From Actinoplanes sp. L3-i22 (GTDB lineage: Bacteria; Actinomycetota; Actinomycetes; Mycobacteriales; Micromonosporaceae), in the NCBI RefSeq assembly GCF_019704555.1, contig NZ_AP024745.1:9702001-9766000 (forward strand): a stretch of 64,000 nt of DNA, read 5' to 3'. Shown piece by piece: positions 21,020 to 29,784 of the stretch. A program made the position numbers and the translations under genes. Each line of letters opens with the position of its first letter. The first letter of the stretch is position 1. Below the pieces are notes generated by a model, which was not told where the DNA came from, did not search any database, and saw only the letters and a list, made by a program, of their open reading frames with translations.

Positions 21020-21766
21020 ATGGATCTGCGCATTCAGCGCGCCGTTGTCGCCAACCTGCGTACCCGCCCGAACGCCGTCGAAGCCGGCCCGTTCGTGCTC
21101 GGCCTGGACAACGGGACCGACAGTCCGCACATCAACTACGCCACGCCGATCCCCGGCACCGAGATCACCGCGGACGACGTCCGCGCCCTGGTCGAGGCGT
21201 TCGGCGCCCGGCCGCCGCGCCTGGAGTACGTCGTCAGCTGCGCTCCCGAGCTGGAGAAGCTGCTGCTCGACGCCGGTTTCGCGGTCGAGGCCCGGAACGA
21301 GTACCTGACCTGCCTGCCCACCACGATCGCGGCGCCGCCGGTCCCGGACGGCTTCGAGCTGTTCGCGCCGGAGACCGACGACGAGATCGCCGGCGTGATC
21401 ACCGTGCAGAACGCGGCGTTCGGCTCCCCCGACCCGGCCGGGCCGGGCGACGTCGAACGGCAGCGCCGCGTCCGTAGCAGGGGCGGCGTGTTCATCGGCG
21501 CCCGCACCGCCGACGGCAGGTACGCCGGTGGTGGCGGCACGGTCGTGCCCAGCGACGGGATCTGCGAGATCGGCGGCATCGCGGTCGGCACGGACCACCG
21601 CCGGCACGGCCTGGGCGGCGCGATCACCGCCGAGATCGCCGGGCGGCTGTTCGGCGCCGGGGTCGACGTGGCCTGGCTGGAGGCCGGCGGCGACGACTCG
21701 TGGCGGGTCTACGAGCGGGTCGGCTTCCGCCCGTCCGGCCAGCGGCTCTACATCGCCAAGTACTGA
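21020..21766 (+). CDS. GNAT family N-acetyltransferase
   Basis: 248 aa. The C-terminal GNAT domain has the acetyl-CoA loop GGIAVGTDHRRHGLGGAITA and VAWLEAGGDDSWRVYERVGF; the N-terminal half (DVRALVEAFGARPPRLEYVV) is a GNAT-like lobe typical of two-domain family members. Substrate unknown. The ATG follows AAGGG by about 10 bases. Its last 19 bases overlap the end of the convergent DUF4419-like gene. Confidence 0.87.
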   Translation: MDLRIQRAVVANLRTRPNAVEAGPFVLGLDNGTDSPHINYATPIPGTEITADDVRALVEAFGARPPRLEYVVSCAPELEKLLLDAGFAVEARNEYLTCLPTTIAAPPVPDGFELFAPETDDEIAGVITVQNAAFGSPDPAGPGDVERQRRVRSRGGVFIGARTADGRYAGGGGTVVPSDGICEIGGIAVGTDHRRHGLGGAITAEIAGRLFGAGVDVAWLEAGGDDSWRVYERVGFRPSGQRLYIAKY

Positions 21767-23157
21767 CTCAGTGATCCGCTGTCCAACTGAGTGATGTCCC
21801 CGCCGGCGTCCAGGGCCCCATCGAGCAGTCCCGCCAGGGACTGCCCGTAGACCCGGAGGCCGGCGGGGCCGTCCACCAACTCCGGACCGGACCAGGAAGC
21901 GATCGTCCAGTAGTTGCGGTCGCTCCCGAACCTGGCGACCACGGATACGAACCGGCCGTCGCCCAGGTCGAAGATCGGGGCGATCCACCAGTCGCCCTCG
22001 AGTTCGGTGATGTCGCCGAACGGTTGCAGCCGCCAGGCGCCGTCGAGCAGGACGCCCGAGCCGAAACGGCCGTAGAGCGCGACGAGCACCGGGGCGCCGA
22101 CCCATGGCAGATGCTCCGCGGGGCCGTCCATCCGGCCCTCCCGCTCCAGCCGGTCCAGCACGTCGTCGAGCTCGGGCCCGCCGCGGGTGAGGTAGCAGCC
22201 CACGACCGGCCGCAGGGAACCGTCGGCGTCCTGGGCGACCGCGAGCACCCCGGCGTTCAGGGCGAGCAGCGTCTGCTCGCCGGTGACCAGGTTCTCGTAG
22301 AGCACCTTCACCCGGGACAGGGTGGCGGCCGCGGCGTCGGTCACGATGCCGGGCTCGGTCATGTCGTCGATCGGCCGGTCCAGCAGCGGGTTCGGGTGGT
22401 CCTCGTCGCCCAGGTACGGATAGAACCGGCCGATCCAGCCGGGCGCCGTGTTGCCGCCGGACGCCCTGCGCAACTTCAGGATCCGCTGCCAGAACTCCCG
22501 GTCCGCGTCGCCCTCGGCGGCCCGGACGAACTGGTCGGCGATCGGGGCCAGCGAGCGGCACCACTTCTCCAGGCCCAGGTCCATCGCGGCGAGGTGGTCC
22601 ACCCGCGCGCGGATCACCCGCCAGTCCGCGGCCGTCCCGGTCAGCGTGACCGACGGGATGCCGCAGAGCGTCTCGACGCGGTAGGCGAAGTACGGCGACC
22701 AGGCGTCCATCAGCACCACCCGGCCGGCCATCCGGTCGACCGCGGAACTGGTCGAGAAGTCGAGCGCGAACACGTCGCCGAACGCGGCCGGGAGCAGTTG
22801 CTCGAACGCGGCCACCACCTCCGGCCAGACCGGCGCGCCGGGGACCCGGACGGTCAGCAACTCACGGCCCTGGTGGCCGACCAGGCGGTCGCGGAGCTCG
22901 TCGGCGTGCACGCGGATGTGCCGGGCGACGCCCTGCAGGACGGTCAGCCAGACCGCGTCCGGGGACAGGGTCAGCGGGCGATGGTCGGTGAACGCCCGCG
23001 CGACCGCACCGAGCAGCGGGTGGACGCCGTCCGGCGGCAGCACCGGCAGGTCCGGGTCGCCGGCGGTCCACAGGGCGTCCGGGTGCAGGCGGCCGAGCGG
23101 CCGGGTGGGCAGGGGGTCGGCGGCCGGGGTCACGGCGTCGGCCGGGAAGCTGATCAC
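21748..23157 (-). CDS. DUF4419-like protein
   Basis: A 469 aa protein resembling the DUF4419 family: the early block LSPDAVWLTVLQGVARHIRV, then DFSTSSAVDRMAGRVVLMDA and FAYRVETLCGIPSVTLTGTA, and a C-terminal segment ending YGQSLAGLLDGALDAG. No catalytic residues are established for the family. The start is a GTG at 23157 with a weak ribosome site, divergent from the SDR gene 17 bases away. Function unknown. Confidence 0.8.
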   Translation of the reverse strand: MISFPADAVTPAADPLPTRPLGRLHPDALWTAGDPDLPVLPPDGVHPLLGAVARAFTDHRPLTLSPDAVWLTVLQGVARHIRVHADELRDRLVGHQGRELLTVRVPGAPVWPEVVAAFEQLLPAAFGDVFALDFSTSSAVDRMAGRVVLMDAWSPYFAYRVETLCGIPSVTLTGTAADWRVIRARVDHLAAMDLGLEKWCRSLAPIADQFVRAAEGDADREFWQRILKLRRASGGNTAPGWIGRFYPYLGDEDHPNPLLDRPIDDMTEPGIVTDAAAATLSRVKVLYENLVTGEQTLLALNAGVLAVAQDADGSLRPVVGCYLTRGGPELDDVLDRLEREGRMDGPAEHLPWVGAPVLVALYGRFGSGVLLDGAWRLQPFGDITELEGDWWIAPIFDLGDGRFVSVVARFGSDRNYWTIASWSGPELVDGPAGLRVYGQSLAGLLDGALDAGGDITQLDSGSLSQYLAM

Positions 23158-23174
23158 GGGCCTATGGTGGCAGC

Positions 23175-23921
23175 GTGACGATGATCGGCGCAGCCCTGGT
23201 GACCGGTGCGTCCCGAGGACTCGGGGCGCACATCGCGCGGCGGCTCGCGGCCGACGGCTGGCCGGTGGCGGTGAACTTCCGGTCCGACGCGGACGGGGCC
23301 GCGCGGGTCGTGGCGGACATCGTGGCGGGCGGGGGCCGGGCGATCGCGGCCCGGGCGGACGTGACGTCGGAGGACGACGTACGGCAGATGGCTCTTGACG
23401 TTGAATCTCGTCTCGGGCCGATCCGGGTCGTGGTGGCGAACGCGACCGGGCCGCAGCCGACCCGGCCCGCGGCGGAGGTCAGCTGGCGGGATCACCTGGA
23501 CCAGCTGGAGTTCTTCGTGAAGAGCCCGACGTTGCTGCTGCGGGCCGTGCTGCCGGGGATGCGGGAGCTGGGTGGCGGGCGGTTCATCCACATCGGGTCG
23601 GAATCGCTGGAGCTGGCGTTCCCGGGGGCGTCCGCCTACAACGCGGCCAAGGGGGCGCAGCTCGCCCTGGCCCGGACGTGGGCCCGTGAGCTGGGCGTCT
23701 TCGACATCACGGTGAACGTGGTCGCGCCCGGGTGGATCCCGGTCGAGCGGCACGGGGAGGTGACCGCGGAGAACGCCGCGGGATACGTCGCGGCGGTTCC
23801 GCTGGGGCGGATGGGAACGCCGCGGGACGTGGCGGACGTGGTCGCGTTCGTGGCGTCGGACGCGTCCCGATTCGTCACCGGTGAGCAGATCACCGTGAAC
23901 GGCGGCCGCGCGATCGGCTGA
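23175..23921 (+). CDS. Short-chain dehydrogenase/reductase
   Basis: A 248 aa NAD(P)-dependent oxidoreductase. Cofactor motif ALVTGASRGLGAHIARRLA, with NATG in place of the usual NNAG; catalytic Ser in HIGSESLEL and the YNAAK Tyr/Lys pair. C-terminal GRMGTPRDVADVVAFVASDA and TVNGGR are typical of FabG-like classical SDRs. Substrate unknown. The start may be the GTG at 23175 or the ATG at 23181. It precedes marR on the same strand by 54 bases. Confidence 0.9.
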   Translation: MTMIGAALVTGASRGLGAHIARRLAADGWPVAVNFRSDADGAARVVADIVAGGGRAIAARADVTSEDDVRQMALDVESRLGPIRVVVANATGPQPTRPAAEVSWRDHLDQLEFFVKSPTLLLRAVLPGMRELGGGRFIHIGSESLELAFPGASAYNAAKGAQLALARTWARELGVFDITVNVVAPGWIPVERHGEVTAENAAGYVAAVPLGRMGTPRDVADVVAFVASDASRFVTGEQITVNGGRAIG

Positions 23922-23926
23922 GATTT

Positions 23927-23958
23927 CTTCAGTCTGGACTGGTCAGTTTTAGCTGAAG
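23927..23958 (+). promoter_or_regulatory. Inverted repeats before marR
   Basis: CTTCAG (23927) and CTGAAG (23953) flank a 20-base interval, and CAGTC-TG-GACTG (23930-23941) overlaps the left arm. The region is AT-richer than its surroundings and lies 18 bases before the marR start, as expected for autoregulation by a MarR protein. Confidence 0.45.
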
Positions 23959-23975
23959 GAATTACCGTTGGCGGC

Positions 23976-24413
23976 ATGAGCGAGATTCCCGCGTCCGCGA
24001 GCCGGGCCGCCGGCGAGATCCGGGTGGTGTTCAGCCGGCTGCGCCGCCGCCTGCGCGAGGTGGCCGCCCTCGGCGACCTCACCCCGTCGCAGACGTCCGT
24101 GCTCAGCCGCATCGAGCGGGGTGGCCCGGCCTCGATGAGCGACCTGGCCGCCGCCGAGCGGGTCCGCCCGCAGTCGATGGCGGCGATCCTGACCGCGATC
24201 GGTGAGCACGGGCTGATCCAGCGCTCCCCCGACCCGACCGACGGGCGGCGCCAGCTGGTCTCGCTGACCGAGAGCGGGCGCGAGGCGATCGCCGGGTCCC
24301 GGCGGCAGCGGGAGGAGTGGCTGGCCCGGGCGCTCGCCGATCACTTCACCGAGACCGAGCGGCAGACGTTGCTCTCGGCGATGGCGTTGATGGACAAGCT
24401 GGCGGAGCTGTGA
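23976..24413 (+). CDS. MarR family regulator
   Basis: A 145 aa winged-helix repressor: LTPSQTSVLSRIERGGPASM, SDLAAAERVRPQSMAAILTA (recognition helix) and the wing SPDPTDGRRQLVSLTESGRE. It overlaps the following transporter gene (GTGA) and is followed by an isochorismatase-like gene, so it probably controls this three-gene operon in response to an exported or hydrolysed small molecule. Confidence 0.93.
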   Translation: MSEIPASASRAAGEIRVVFSRLRRRLREVAALGDLTPSQTSVLSRIERGGPASMSDLAAAERVRPQSMAAILTAIGEHGLIQRSPDPTDGRRQLVSLTESGREAIAGSRRQREEWLARALADHFTETERQTLLSAMALMDKLAEL

Positions 24414-26134
24414 CCGGCCCGTCCGCCGTCCGCCCCGGCACGGGCGACCTGGCCGCGGGTCGGGACGAGCCGCCGGCCGCGGGTCGTGGCGAGTCATCGG
24501 CCACGGGCCGGGGTGAGTCCCCGGCCGCGAGCCGTGGCGAGTCCCCGGCCGCGAGCCGTGGCGAGTCCCCGGCCGCGAGCCGTGGCGAGTCCCCGGCCGC
24601 GGGCCGGGGTGGGTTCAATCGGCGGCTGATCACGCCGATGGTGCTCGGGTCGATTCTGAACCCGGTCAACTCGTCGATGCTGGCCGTGGCGCTGGTGCCG
24701 ATCGGGATCGCGTTCGGGGCGCCGCCGGCCGAGACCGCGTGGCTCGTCTCCGGGCTGTACCTGGCGACCGCGACCGGGCAGCCGGTCGTCGGCCGGCTGG
24801 TCGACCGGTTCGGGGCGCGCCGCTTGCACCTGCTCGGGTCGGCCGTGGTCGGGCTCGCCGGGCTGCTCGGGGCGCTCGCGCCGAGCCTGGGCGTGCTGAT
24901 CCTCGCGCGGGTGCTGCTCGGCCTGGGCACCTGCGCCGGCTACCCGGCGGCGATGTACCTGATCCGCGGCGAGGCGCGGCGCACCGGCGTGGACAGTCCC
25001 GGCTCGGTGCTGACCATGCTGTCGGTCTCCGCGCAGACCATCGTGGTGATCGGCCCGACCCTCGGCGGCCTGCTGATCGGCGCCGGCGGGTGGCGCACGG
25101 TCTTCGCGATCAACATTCCGATCGCGGTGGCCACGTTCGTGCTCGGCTACATCTACCTGCCGCGGAACCGGCCCGCGCCGTCCCAGGCGTCGTTCGACAT
25201 TCCCGGGATCGGGCTGTTCGCGGGCATGCTCACGGCACTGATGCTGTTCCTGATGGCGCCGTCGGTGGCCGACCTGTGGATGCTGGCGCTGGCCGTCGCG
25301 GCGGGGGTGGGCTTCGCCGTACGGGAGATGCGGGTCTCGGATCCTTTCATCGACCTCCGGGTCTTCGGTGGGAACGTGCCGCTCATCGCCACGTATGTGC
25401 GGGCGCTGCTGGCGCAGACCATCGCGTACGCGGTGATCTACGGCTTCACCCAGTGGCTGGAGGCGGGCCGGGGCCTGAGCCCGTCGCACGCCGGCCTGAT
25501 CCTGCTGCCGATGTCGCTGGTCGCGATCGGGGTCTCCACGGCGACCGGCCGGCGCGCCGGGTTCCGGGCGAAGCTGCTGGTCGGCACGGTCGCACAGCTC
25601 GTCGCCGCCGGGCTGATGCTGGTCCTGAACGGCGCCAGTCCGATCTGGATCATCATCGTGATCTCGCTGATCTGCGGTCTCCCGCAGGGGCTGCACAGCC
25701 TGGCGAACCAGAACGCCGTCTACTACCAGGCCGACCCGGCCCGGATGGGTGCGTCGGCGGGCCTGTTGCGCACGTTCAGTTACCTCGGCGCGATGGTGGC
25801 GTCGGCCGCCTACGGCGCCTTCTTCCGCGACGGCGCCGGAACGGCCGGCCTCCACGAGGTAGCCGTGTTCTTGATCGTGGTCGCCACCCTCCTCCTGATC
25901 CTGATCATCGCCGACCGTTCCCTGACCCGGCTCAGCGCGGAAAGCTCCCGCAATTCCAGCAGCTCCCGCCGCAGCGCCGAGGAATCCAGCAGCCCCGACG
26001 CCACGGACAGCCCCGACGCCTCGGCCAACTCCCGCGCCACGGGCGACCCCCGCGCCGCCGACAGCTCCGGCGCCGCTGTGAGCGAGCGCGGAAACAACGA
26101 TGCCAGCACCGAAGCGAAAGGCTCCCCAGCATGA
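24410..26134 (+). CDS. MFS drug-type transporter with repeat-bearing N-terminus
   Basis: 574 aa. The membrane core begins near residue 68 (LITPMVLGSILNPVNSSMLA) and shows MFS features such as LYLATATGQPVVGRLVDRFG, where the motif A loop follows helix 2, and RVLLGLGTCAGYPAAMYLI; the DHA2/EmrB-type is likely. The N-terminal ~65 residues are a cytoplasmic tail of imperfect RGESPAAS octapeptides, and the C-terminus is a Ser-rich tail of about 70 residues. The GTG start overlaps the marR stop; a start after the repeats cannot be excluded. The stop overlaps the isochorismatase start (ATGA). Probably an efflux pump. Confidence 0.88.
   Translation: MTGPSAVRPGTGDLAAGRDEPPAAGRGESSATGRGESPAASRGESPAASRGESPAASRGESPAAGRGGFNRRLITPMVLGSILNPVNSSMLAVALVPIGIAFGAPPAETAWLVSGLYLATATGQPVVGRLVDRFGARRLHLLGSAVVGLAGLLGALAPSLGVLILARVLLGLGTCAGYPAAMYLIRGEARRTGVDSPGSVLTMLSVSAQTIVVIGPTLGGLLIGAGGWRTVFAINIPIAVATFVLGYIYLPRNRPAPSQASFDIPGIGLFAGMLTALMLFLMAPSVADLWMLALAVAAGVGFAVREMRVSDPFIDLRVFGGNVPLIATYVRALLAQTIAYAVIYGFTQWLEAGRGLSPSHAGLILLPMSLVAIGVSTATGRRAGFRAKLLVGTVAQLVAAGLMLVLNGASPIWIIIVISLICGLPQGLHSLANQNAVYYQADPARMGASAGLLRTFSYLGAMVASAAYGAFFRDGAGTAGLHEVAVFLIVVATLLLILIIADRSLTRLSAESSRNSSSSRRSAEESSSPDATDSPDASANSRATGDPRAADSSGAAVSERGNNDASTEAKGSPA
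24457..24600 (+). repeat. 24-bp tandem repeat inside the transporter gene
   Basis: Six in-frame 24-base units (the first two degenerate, the last three identical) encode RGESPAAS-like octapeptides. The reading frame is kept, so copy number can change without breaking the gene. Confidence 0.85.
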
Positions 26135-26724
26135 CCGTCACCGCCATCGACCCGAAGACCGCGCTGGTCGTGATCGACCTGCAGCACTCGATCGTCACCC
26201 GCCCGGTCACCCCGGTGCCGGCCGCCGACGTGGTCGCCCGCACGGCCGAGCTCGCCGCGGCCTTCCGCGAACGGAACCTGCCGGTCGTCCTGGTCCGGGT
26301 CGCCTTCGCCCCGGACGGCGCCGACGCCCCGCCCGGCCGCGTCCAGGCGGTCCGCCCGCCGTCGGCCACCCCGCCCCCGCCGAACGCCGGCGAGATCGTC
26401 GACGAGATCCGCGGCGCGAACGACATCATCGTCACGAAGCGCAACTGGGGCGCCTTCCACGGCACCGACCTCGACCTGCACCTGCGCCGCCGCGGCGTCA
26501 CCCAGATCGTCCTGACCGGCATCGCCACCAGCATCGGCGTCGAGTCGACCGCCCGGGCCGCGCACGAGCACGGATATCACGTCACGCCGGCCTCCGACGC
26601 CATGTCCGACCTCAGCCCGGAAGCCCACCAGAACAGTCTCGACCGCATCTTTCCCCGCCTCGGTGAAGTCGCCACCACCGCCGAGATCCTCGACGTCCTC
26701 GCGAAAACGTACCCCTTGGACTGA
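26131..26724 (+). CDS. Isochorismatase-like cysteine hydrolase
   Basis: 197 aa. The fold's catalytic triad is partly visible: Asp in LVVIDLQHSIV, Lys in IIVTKRNWGAFHGTDL. The position normally holding the nucleophilic Cys (GxxTxxCV) reads LTGIATSIGVESTARAA, so Cys is replaced by Gly as far as I can align it. This suggests either a non-hydrolytic or isochorismatase-type member (true isochorismatases lack the Cys). The ATG overlaps the MFS stop. Substrate unknown. Confidence 0.85.
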   Translation: MTVTAIDPKTALVVIDLQHSIVTRPVTPVPAADVVARTAELAAAFRERNLPVVLVRVAFAPDGADAPPGRVQAVRPPSATPPPPNAGEIVDEIRGANDIIVTKRNWGAFHGTDLDLHLRRRGVTQIVLTGIATSIGVESTARAAHEHGYHVTPASDAMSDLSPEAHQNSLDRIFPRLGEVATTAEILDVLAKTYPLD

Positions 26725-26736
26725 GGCCTTCGGCGG

Positions 26737-26762
26737 TTGTCCACACTGGCGCTCTGTCCACA
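26737..26762 (+). other. Pair of DnaA-box-like sequences
   Basis: TTGTCCACA at 26737-26745 matches the actinobacterial DnaA box consensus, and CTGTCCACA at 26754-26762 differs by one base; both face the same way, 17 bases apart. They sit 12 bases after the isochorismatase stop in a 587-base gap without genes. Confidence 0.45.
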
Positions 26763-26834
26763 GGCCACCCACCTGATCTTGCGGTTTTCCGGCAGGATTG
26801 TCGGTGTGGAGGTCAGCCCCCTGGTGGGTGGGGA

Positions 26835-26902
26835 CTCGCTCCGGCAGGGGGCTCGCTCCGGCAAGGGGCTCGCTCCGGCAAGGGACTTGCTCCGGCAGGG
26901 GG
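26835..26902 (+). repeat. 17-bp tandem repeat, four copies
   Basis: Four adjacent 17-base units of the form CTCGCTCCGGCAAGGGG with single-base changes. Noncoding, in the gap between the isochorismatase and pheT genes. Confidence 0.85.
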
Positions 26903-27090
26903 CTGGCGACTGCCTGCCGACGGCGAGGGCTCGCCGCGCTGGAGAGCATGGAGTCGGCGGGCCGCCGCCCACGACCGGCCGGCGGGCGCAGCCCGCCACA
27001 AGTCGACGGGCGCCAGCCGCGACTAGCCAGCGGGCGCCACAGGGCACGAGCCGACGGGTGCCGACGGGCATGAGCTGACGGGGTGTCGCA

Positions 27091-27189
27091 GGGCACGAGC
27101 TGCGGGCCGTTGCCGGGTGAGCCGGGCACGAGCTGCGGGCCGCTGCCGGGTGAGCCGGGCACGAGCTGCGGGCCGCTGCCGGGCGGGCC
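27091..27189 (+). repeat. 33-bp tandem repeat, three copies
   Basis: Three 33-base units beginning GGGCACGAGCTGCGGGCCG at 27091, 27124 and 27157, nearly identical. The intervening 26903-27090 contains looser related motifs (CGACGGGCGCC, GGGCACGAGC). No gene is supported in 26725-27311. Confidence 0.85.
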
Positions 27190-27267
27190 GGGCCGCTGAG
27201 GGGCGCTTAGGGAGGCGCGGGGAGGCGTGGCTCGGGGACCGGGCCTACCGCCGTACGGGAAAGGAAA

Positions 27268-27292
27268 AGCCCGCGGCCGGAAGCCGCGGGCT
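27268..27292 (-). terminator. Intrinsic terminator of pheT
   Basis: AGCCCGCGGC and GCCGCGGGCT form a perfect 10-bp stem with a 5-base loop; read on the minus strand it is followed by TTTTCCTTTCC. It begins 20 bases after the pheT stop. Confidence 0.9.
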
Positions 27293-27311
27293 CACCTGGA
27301 GAAACACCCGG

Positions 27312-29780
27312 TCAGGCGCCGCGCAGCGTAGCTCCGAAGCGGCCGGCCGTGACCGCGACCGCCGCGTCGCGGGCGGCGATGGTCTCCTCGGACGTGAGGG
27401 TGCGGTCCGGGGCGCGGAACGTCAGCTTGTAGGCCAGCGACCGCTTGCCCTCGCCGAGCTGGGCGGACTCGTACACGTCGAAGAGGGTGACCGATTCCAG
27501 CAGCTCGCCGGCGCCCGAGGCGAGGGCGGTGCGGACCTCTTCGGCCGGGATCGTCGCGTCCAGGATCAGGGCGACGTCGATCAGGGCCGGCGGGAACGTG
27601 GAGATCCGCACGGCGTCGACGACCGGGGCGTCCGGGAGGGCGTCCAGGTCGATCTCCATCGCGCTGGTGCGCTTGGGGAGCTCCAGCGTGGAGATCACCG
27701 CCGGGTGCAGCTCGCCGGCGTGGCCGACGACCTTGCCGTCGACGACGATCTCGGCGCAGCGGCCCGGGTGCCACGGGGCGAGCTCCGCCGCGCGGACCGT
27801 GACCCGGGCGTCCGGGACGCCCGCGGCGCTGATCGCGACGCGGGCCGCCTCGACGGCGTCCGCCCAGGTCGCGGTGCGGCCCGCGCCCCACCAGCCGGCC
27901 GGCTCGACGTCACCGGACAGGACCGCGGCGAGGTGCCACGGCTGCTCGGGGACGATCGTGTTGGCCTGCGCCCACTCCTCGGCGGTCGGGCGCCGGTCGA
28001 CGCCCAGCACCTGCGGCGCGGACGCGGTCAGGCGCGGCAGGAACACCGTGCCGGCCTCGAAGAGGGCGACGTCCCGCCGGCCGCGGCCGAGGTTGCGTTT
28101 GAGGGTGCCGAGCAGCGGGCCGAGCAGGCTGGTCCGCAGGTACGGCTCCTCCTCGGAGAGCGGGTTGGTCAGCCGCACCGTGCTGCGCCGCGGGTCGTCC
28201 GCGGGCAGTCCGAGCTGGTCGGCGGCGGTCGGCGCGACGAACGGGTAGGACAGCACCTCGACGTACCCGTTCTCGGCCAGCGCCCGGCCGACCGACCGGC
28301 GACGACGCTGGCCGGGGGTGAGGCCGTTGCTGGCGCCGGTGGGCGGCAGCACGCTGGGGATGTCGTTGTAGCCGCCGAGCCGGGCCACCTCTTCGACCAG
28401 GTCGATCGGGGTGAGCAGGTCGGGCCGCCAGCTCGGCGGGACGACGTCGCTGCCGGCGACCGTGCAGCCGACCGCGGTGAGCAGCTCGGCGATCCGGTCC
28501 GGTCCGTAGGGCAGGCCGATGATCCGGGACGGCAGCTCGGCCGGCAGGTGGATCACGGTGGGTTTCGGGACGTTGTCGATGTCGAGAACCAGCTCGTCGG
28601 GCGTGCCGCCGGCGTGTTCGGTGAGGATCTCGACGGCCCGCTGCAGGGCGACCAGCGGAAGCTGCGGGTCGACACCGCGTTCCCAGCGCTTGGCGGCCTC
28701 GCTGAACAGCTTGTGGCGGCGGGCGGTGCGCCCGACCATCACCGGGTCCCAGTGCGCGGCCTCCAGCAGGACGTTCACCGTGCCCTGCTGCCATTCGCTG
28801 GTCTCGCCGCCCATCACCGCGGCCAGCGAGATCGGCCCGGTCTCGTCGCAGATCACCATGTCCTCGGCGTCGAGCACGCGCGCGACACCGTCCAGGGTGG
28901 TCAGCTTCTCGCCCGGGTGGGCGCGGCGCACGATCAGGCCGCCGCGCAGCCGGTCCAGGTCGAAGACGTGCATCGGCTGGCCGAGTTCGAGCATCAGATA
29001 GTTGGTGATGTCGACCGGCAGGGAGATGGCGCGGATGCCGGCCGCGATCAGCCGGCGCTGCATCCACTCGGGCGATGCGGCGGACGGGTCGATGCCGCGG
29101 ACGACCCGCGCCGCGAACCGGTCACATCCGACTTTGTCCTGAACTTCGACAGGATAGGGAGACTTGTCGGTCGGCTGCGTCGCCGGGCCCGCGCCGGGGT
29201 CGGTGAAGCGCACGCCGAAGTGGGTGGCCAGTTCCCGGGCCATGCCGCGGACGCTCATCTCGTACCCACGGTCGGGGGTGATCTCGACGTCGACCAGCAC
29301 GTCGTTCAGCCCGACCACGGGGCGCGCGTCGGTGCCCGGGGCGGGCGCGTCCGCGGGGAGCACAATGATGCCGTCGTGATCGTTGGAGATCCCGAGTTCG
29401 GCGGCGGAGCAGATCATGCCGTGCGAGTTGCGGCCGTACGTCTTGCGCGCACCGATCTTGAACCCGCCCGGCAGTTCCCCGCCGGGCAGGATGACCACGA
29501 CGAGGTCGCCCTCGGCGAAGTTCCGGGCCCCGCAGACGATCTCCTGCGGCACGTCGCGCCCGACGTCCACGGTGGTGAAACGGATCGGCTTCTTGAAGCC
29601 GGTCAGCTCCTCGATGGTCAGCACCCGGCCGACGACCAGGTCGCCCTGGATCGTGGCGGCCTGGTCGACGATCGACTCGACCTCCATGCCGAGGTTGGTC
29701 AGCGCCTGGTCGAGCCGCTCGGCGGTGAGGTCCGCGGGCAGCTCGACGTACTCGCGCAGCCACGACAGTGACGTCAACAT
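27312..29780 (-). CDS. pheT: Phenylalanine-tRNA ligase beta subunit
   Basis: The 822 aa large subunit of the alpha2-beta2 PheRS. The N-terminal WLREYVELP is followed by the OB-fold tRNA-binding domain (GARNFAEGDLVVVILPGG), the B3/B4 editing region (RISLPVDITNYLMLELGQPM-like segment), B5 (LEEVARLGGYNDIPS region) and the C-terminal FDX-ACB anticodon-binding domain (FPPALIDVALILD to KLTFRAPDRTLT). The ATG is 4 bases after the pheS stop. Ends at a strong intrinsic terminator. Confidence 0.97.
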   Translation of the reverse strand: MLTSLSWLREYVELPADLTAERLDQALTNLGMEVESIVDQAATIQGDLVVGRVLTIEELTGFKKPIRFTTVDVGRDVPQEIVCGARNFAEGDLVVVILPGGELPGGFKIGARKTYGRNSHGMICSAAELGISNDHDGIIVLPADAPAPGTDARPVVGLNDVLVDVEITPDRGYEMSVRGMARELATHFGVRFTDPGAGPATQPTDKSPYPVEVQDKVGCDRFAARVVRGIDPSAASPEWMQRRLIAAGIRAISLPVDITNYLMLELGQPMHVFDLDRLRGGLIVRRAHPGEKLTTLDGVARVLDAEDMVICDETGPISLAAVMGGETSEWQQGTVNVLLEAAHWDPVMVGRTARRHKLFSEAAKRWERGVDPQLPLVALQRAVEILTEHAGGTPDELVLDIDNVPKPTVIHLPAELPSRIIGLPYGPDRIAELLTAVGCTVAGSDVVPPSWRPDLLTPIDLVEEVARLGGYNDIPSVLPPTGASNGLTPGQRRRRSVGRALAENGYVEVLSYPFVAPTAADQLGLPADDPRRSTVRLTNPLSEEEPYLRTSLLGPLLGTLKRNLGRGRRDVALFEAGTVFLPRLTASAPQVLGVDRRPTAEEWAQANTIVPEQPWHLAAVLSGDVEPAGWWGAGRTATWADAVEAARVAISAAGVPDARVTVRAAELAPWHPGRCAEIVVDGKVVGHAGELHPAVISTLELPKRTSAMEIDLDALPDAPVVDAVRISTFPPALIDVALILDATIPAEEVRTALASGAGELLESVTLFDVYESAQLGEGKRSLAYKLTFRAPDRTLTSEETIAARDAAVAVTAGRFGATLRGA

Positions 29781-29784
29781 CTCG

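Noticed and set aside
24739..26724. A 661 aa plus-strand frame covering the transporter
   Set aside because: Only its last 197 codons are the isochorismatase-like gene; the rest is an Arg-rich shadow of the MFS gene.
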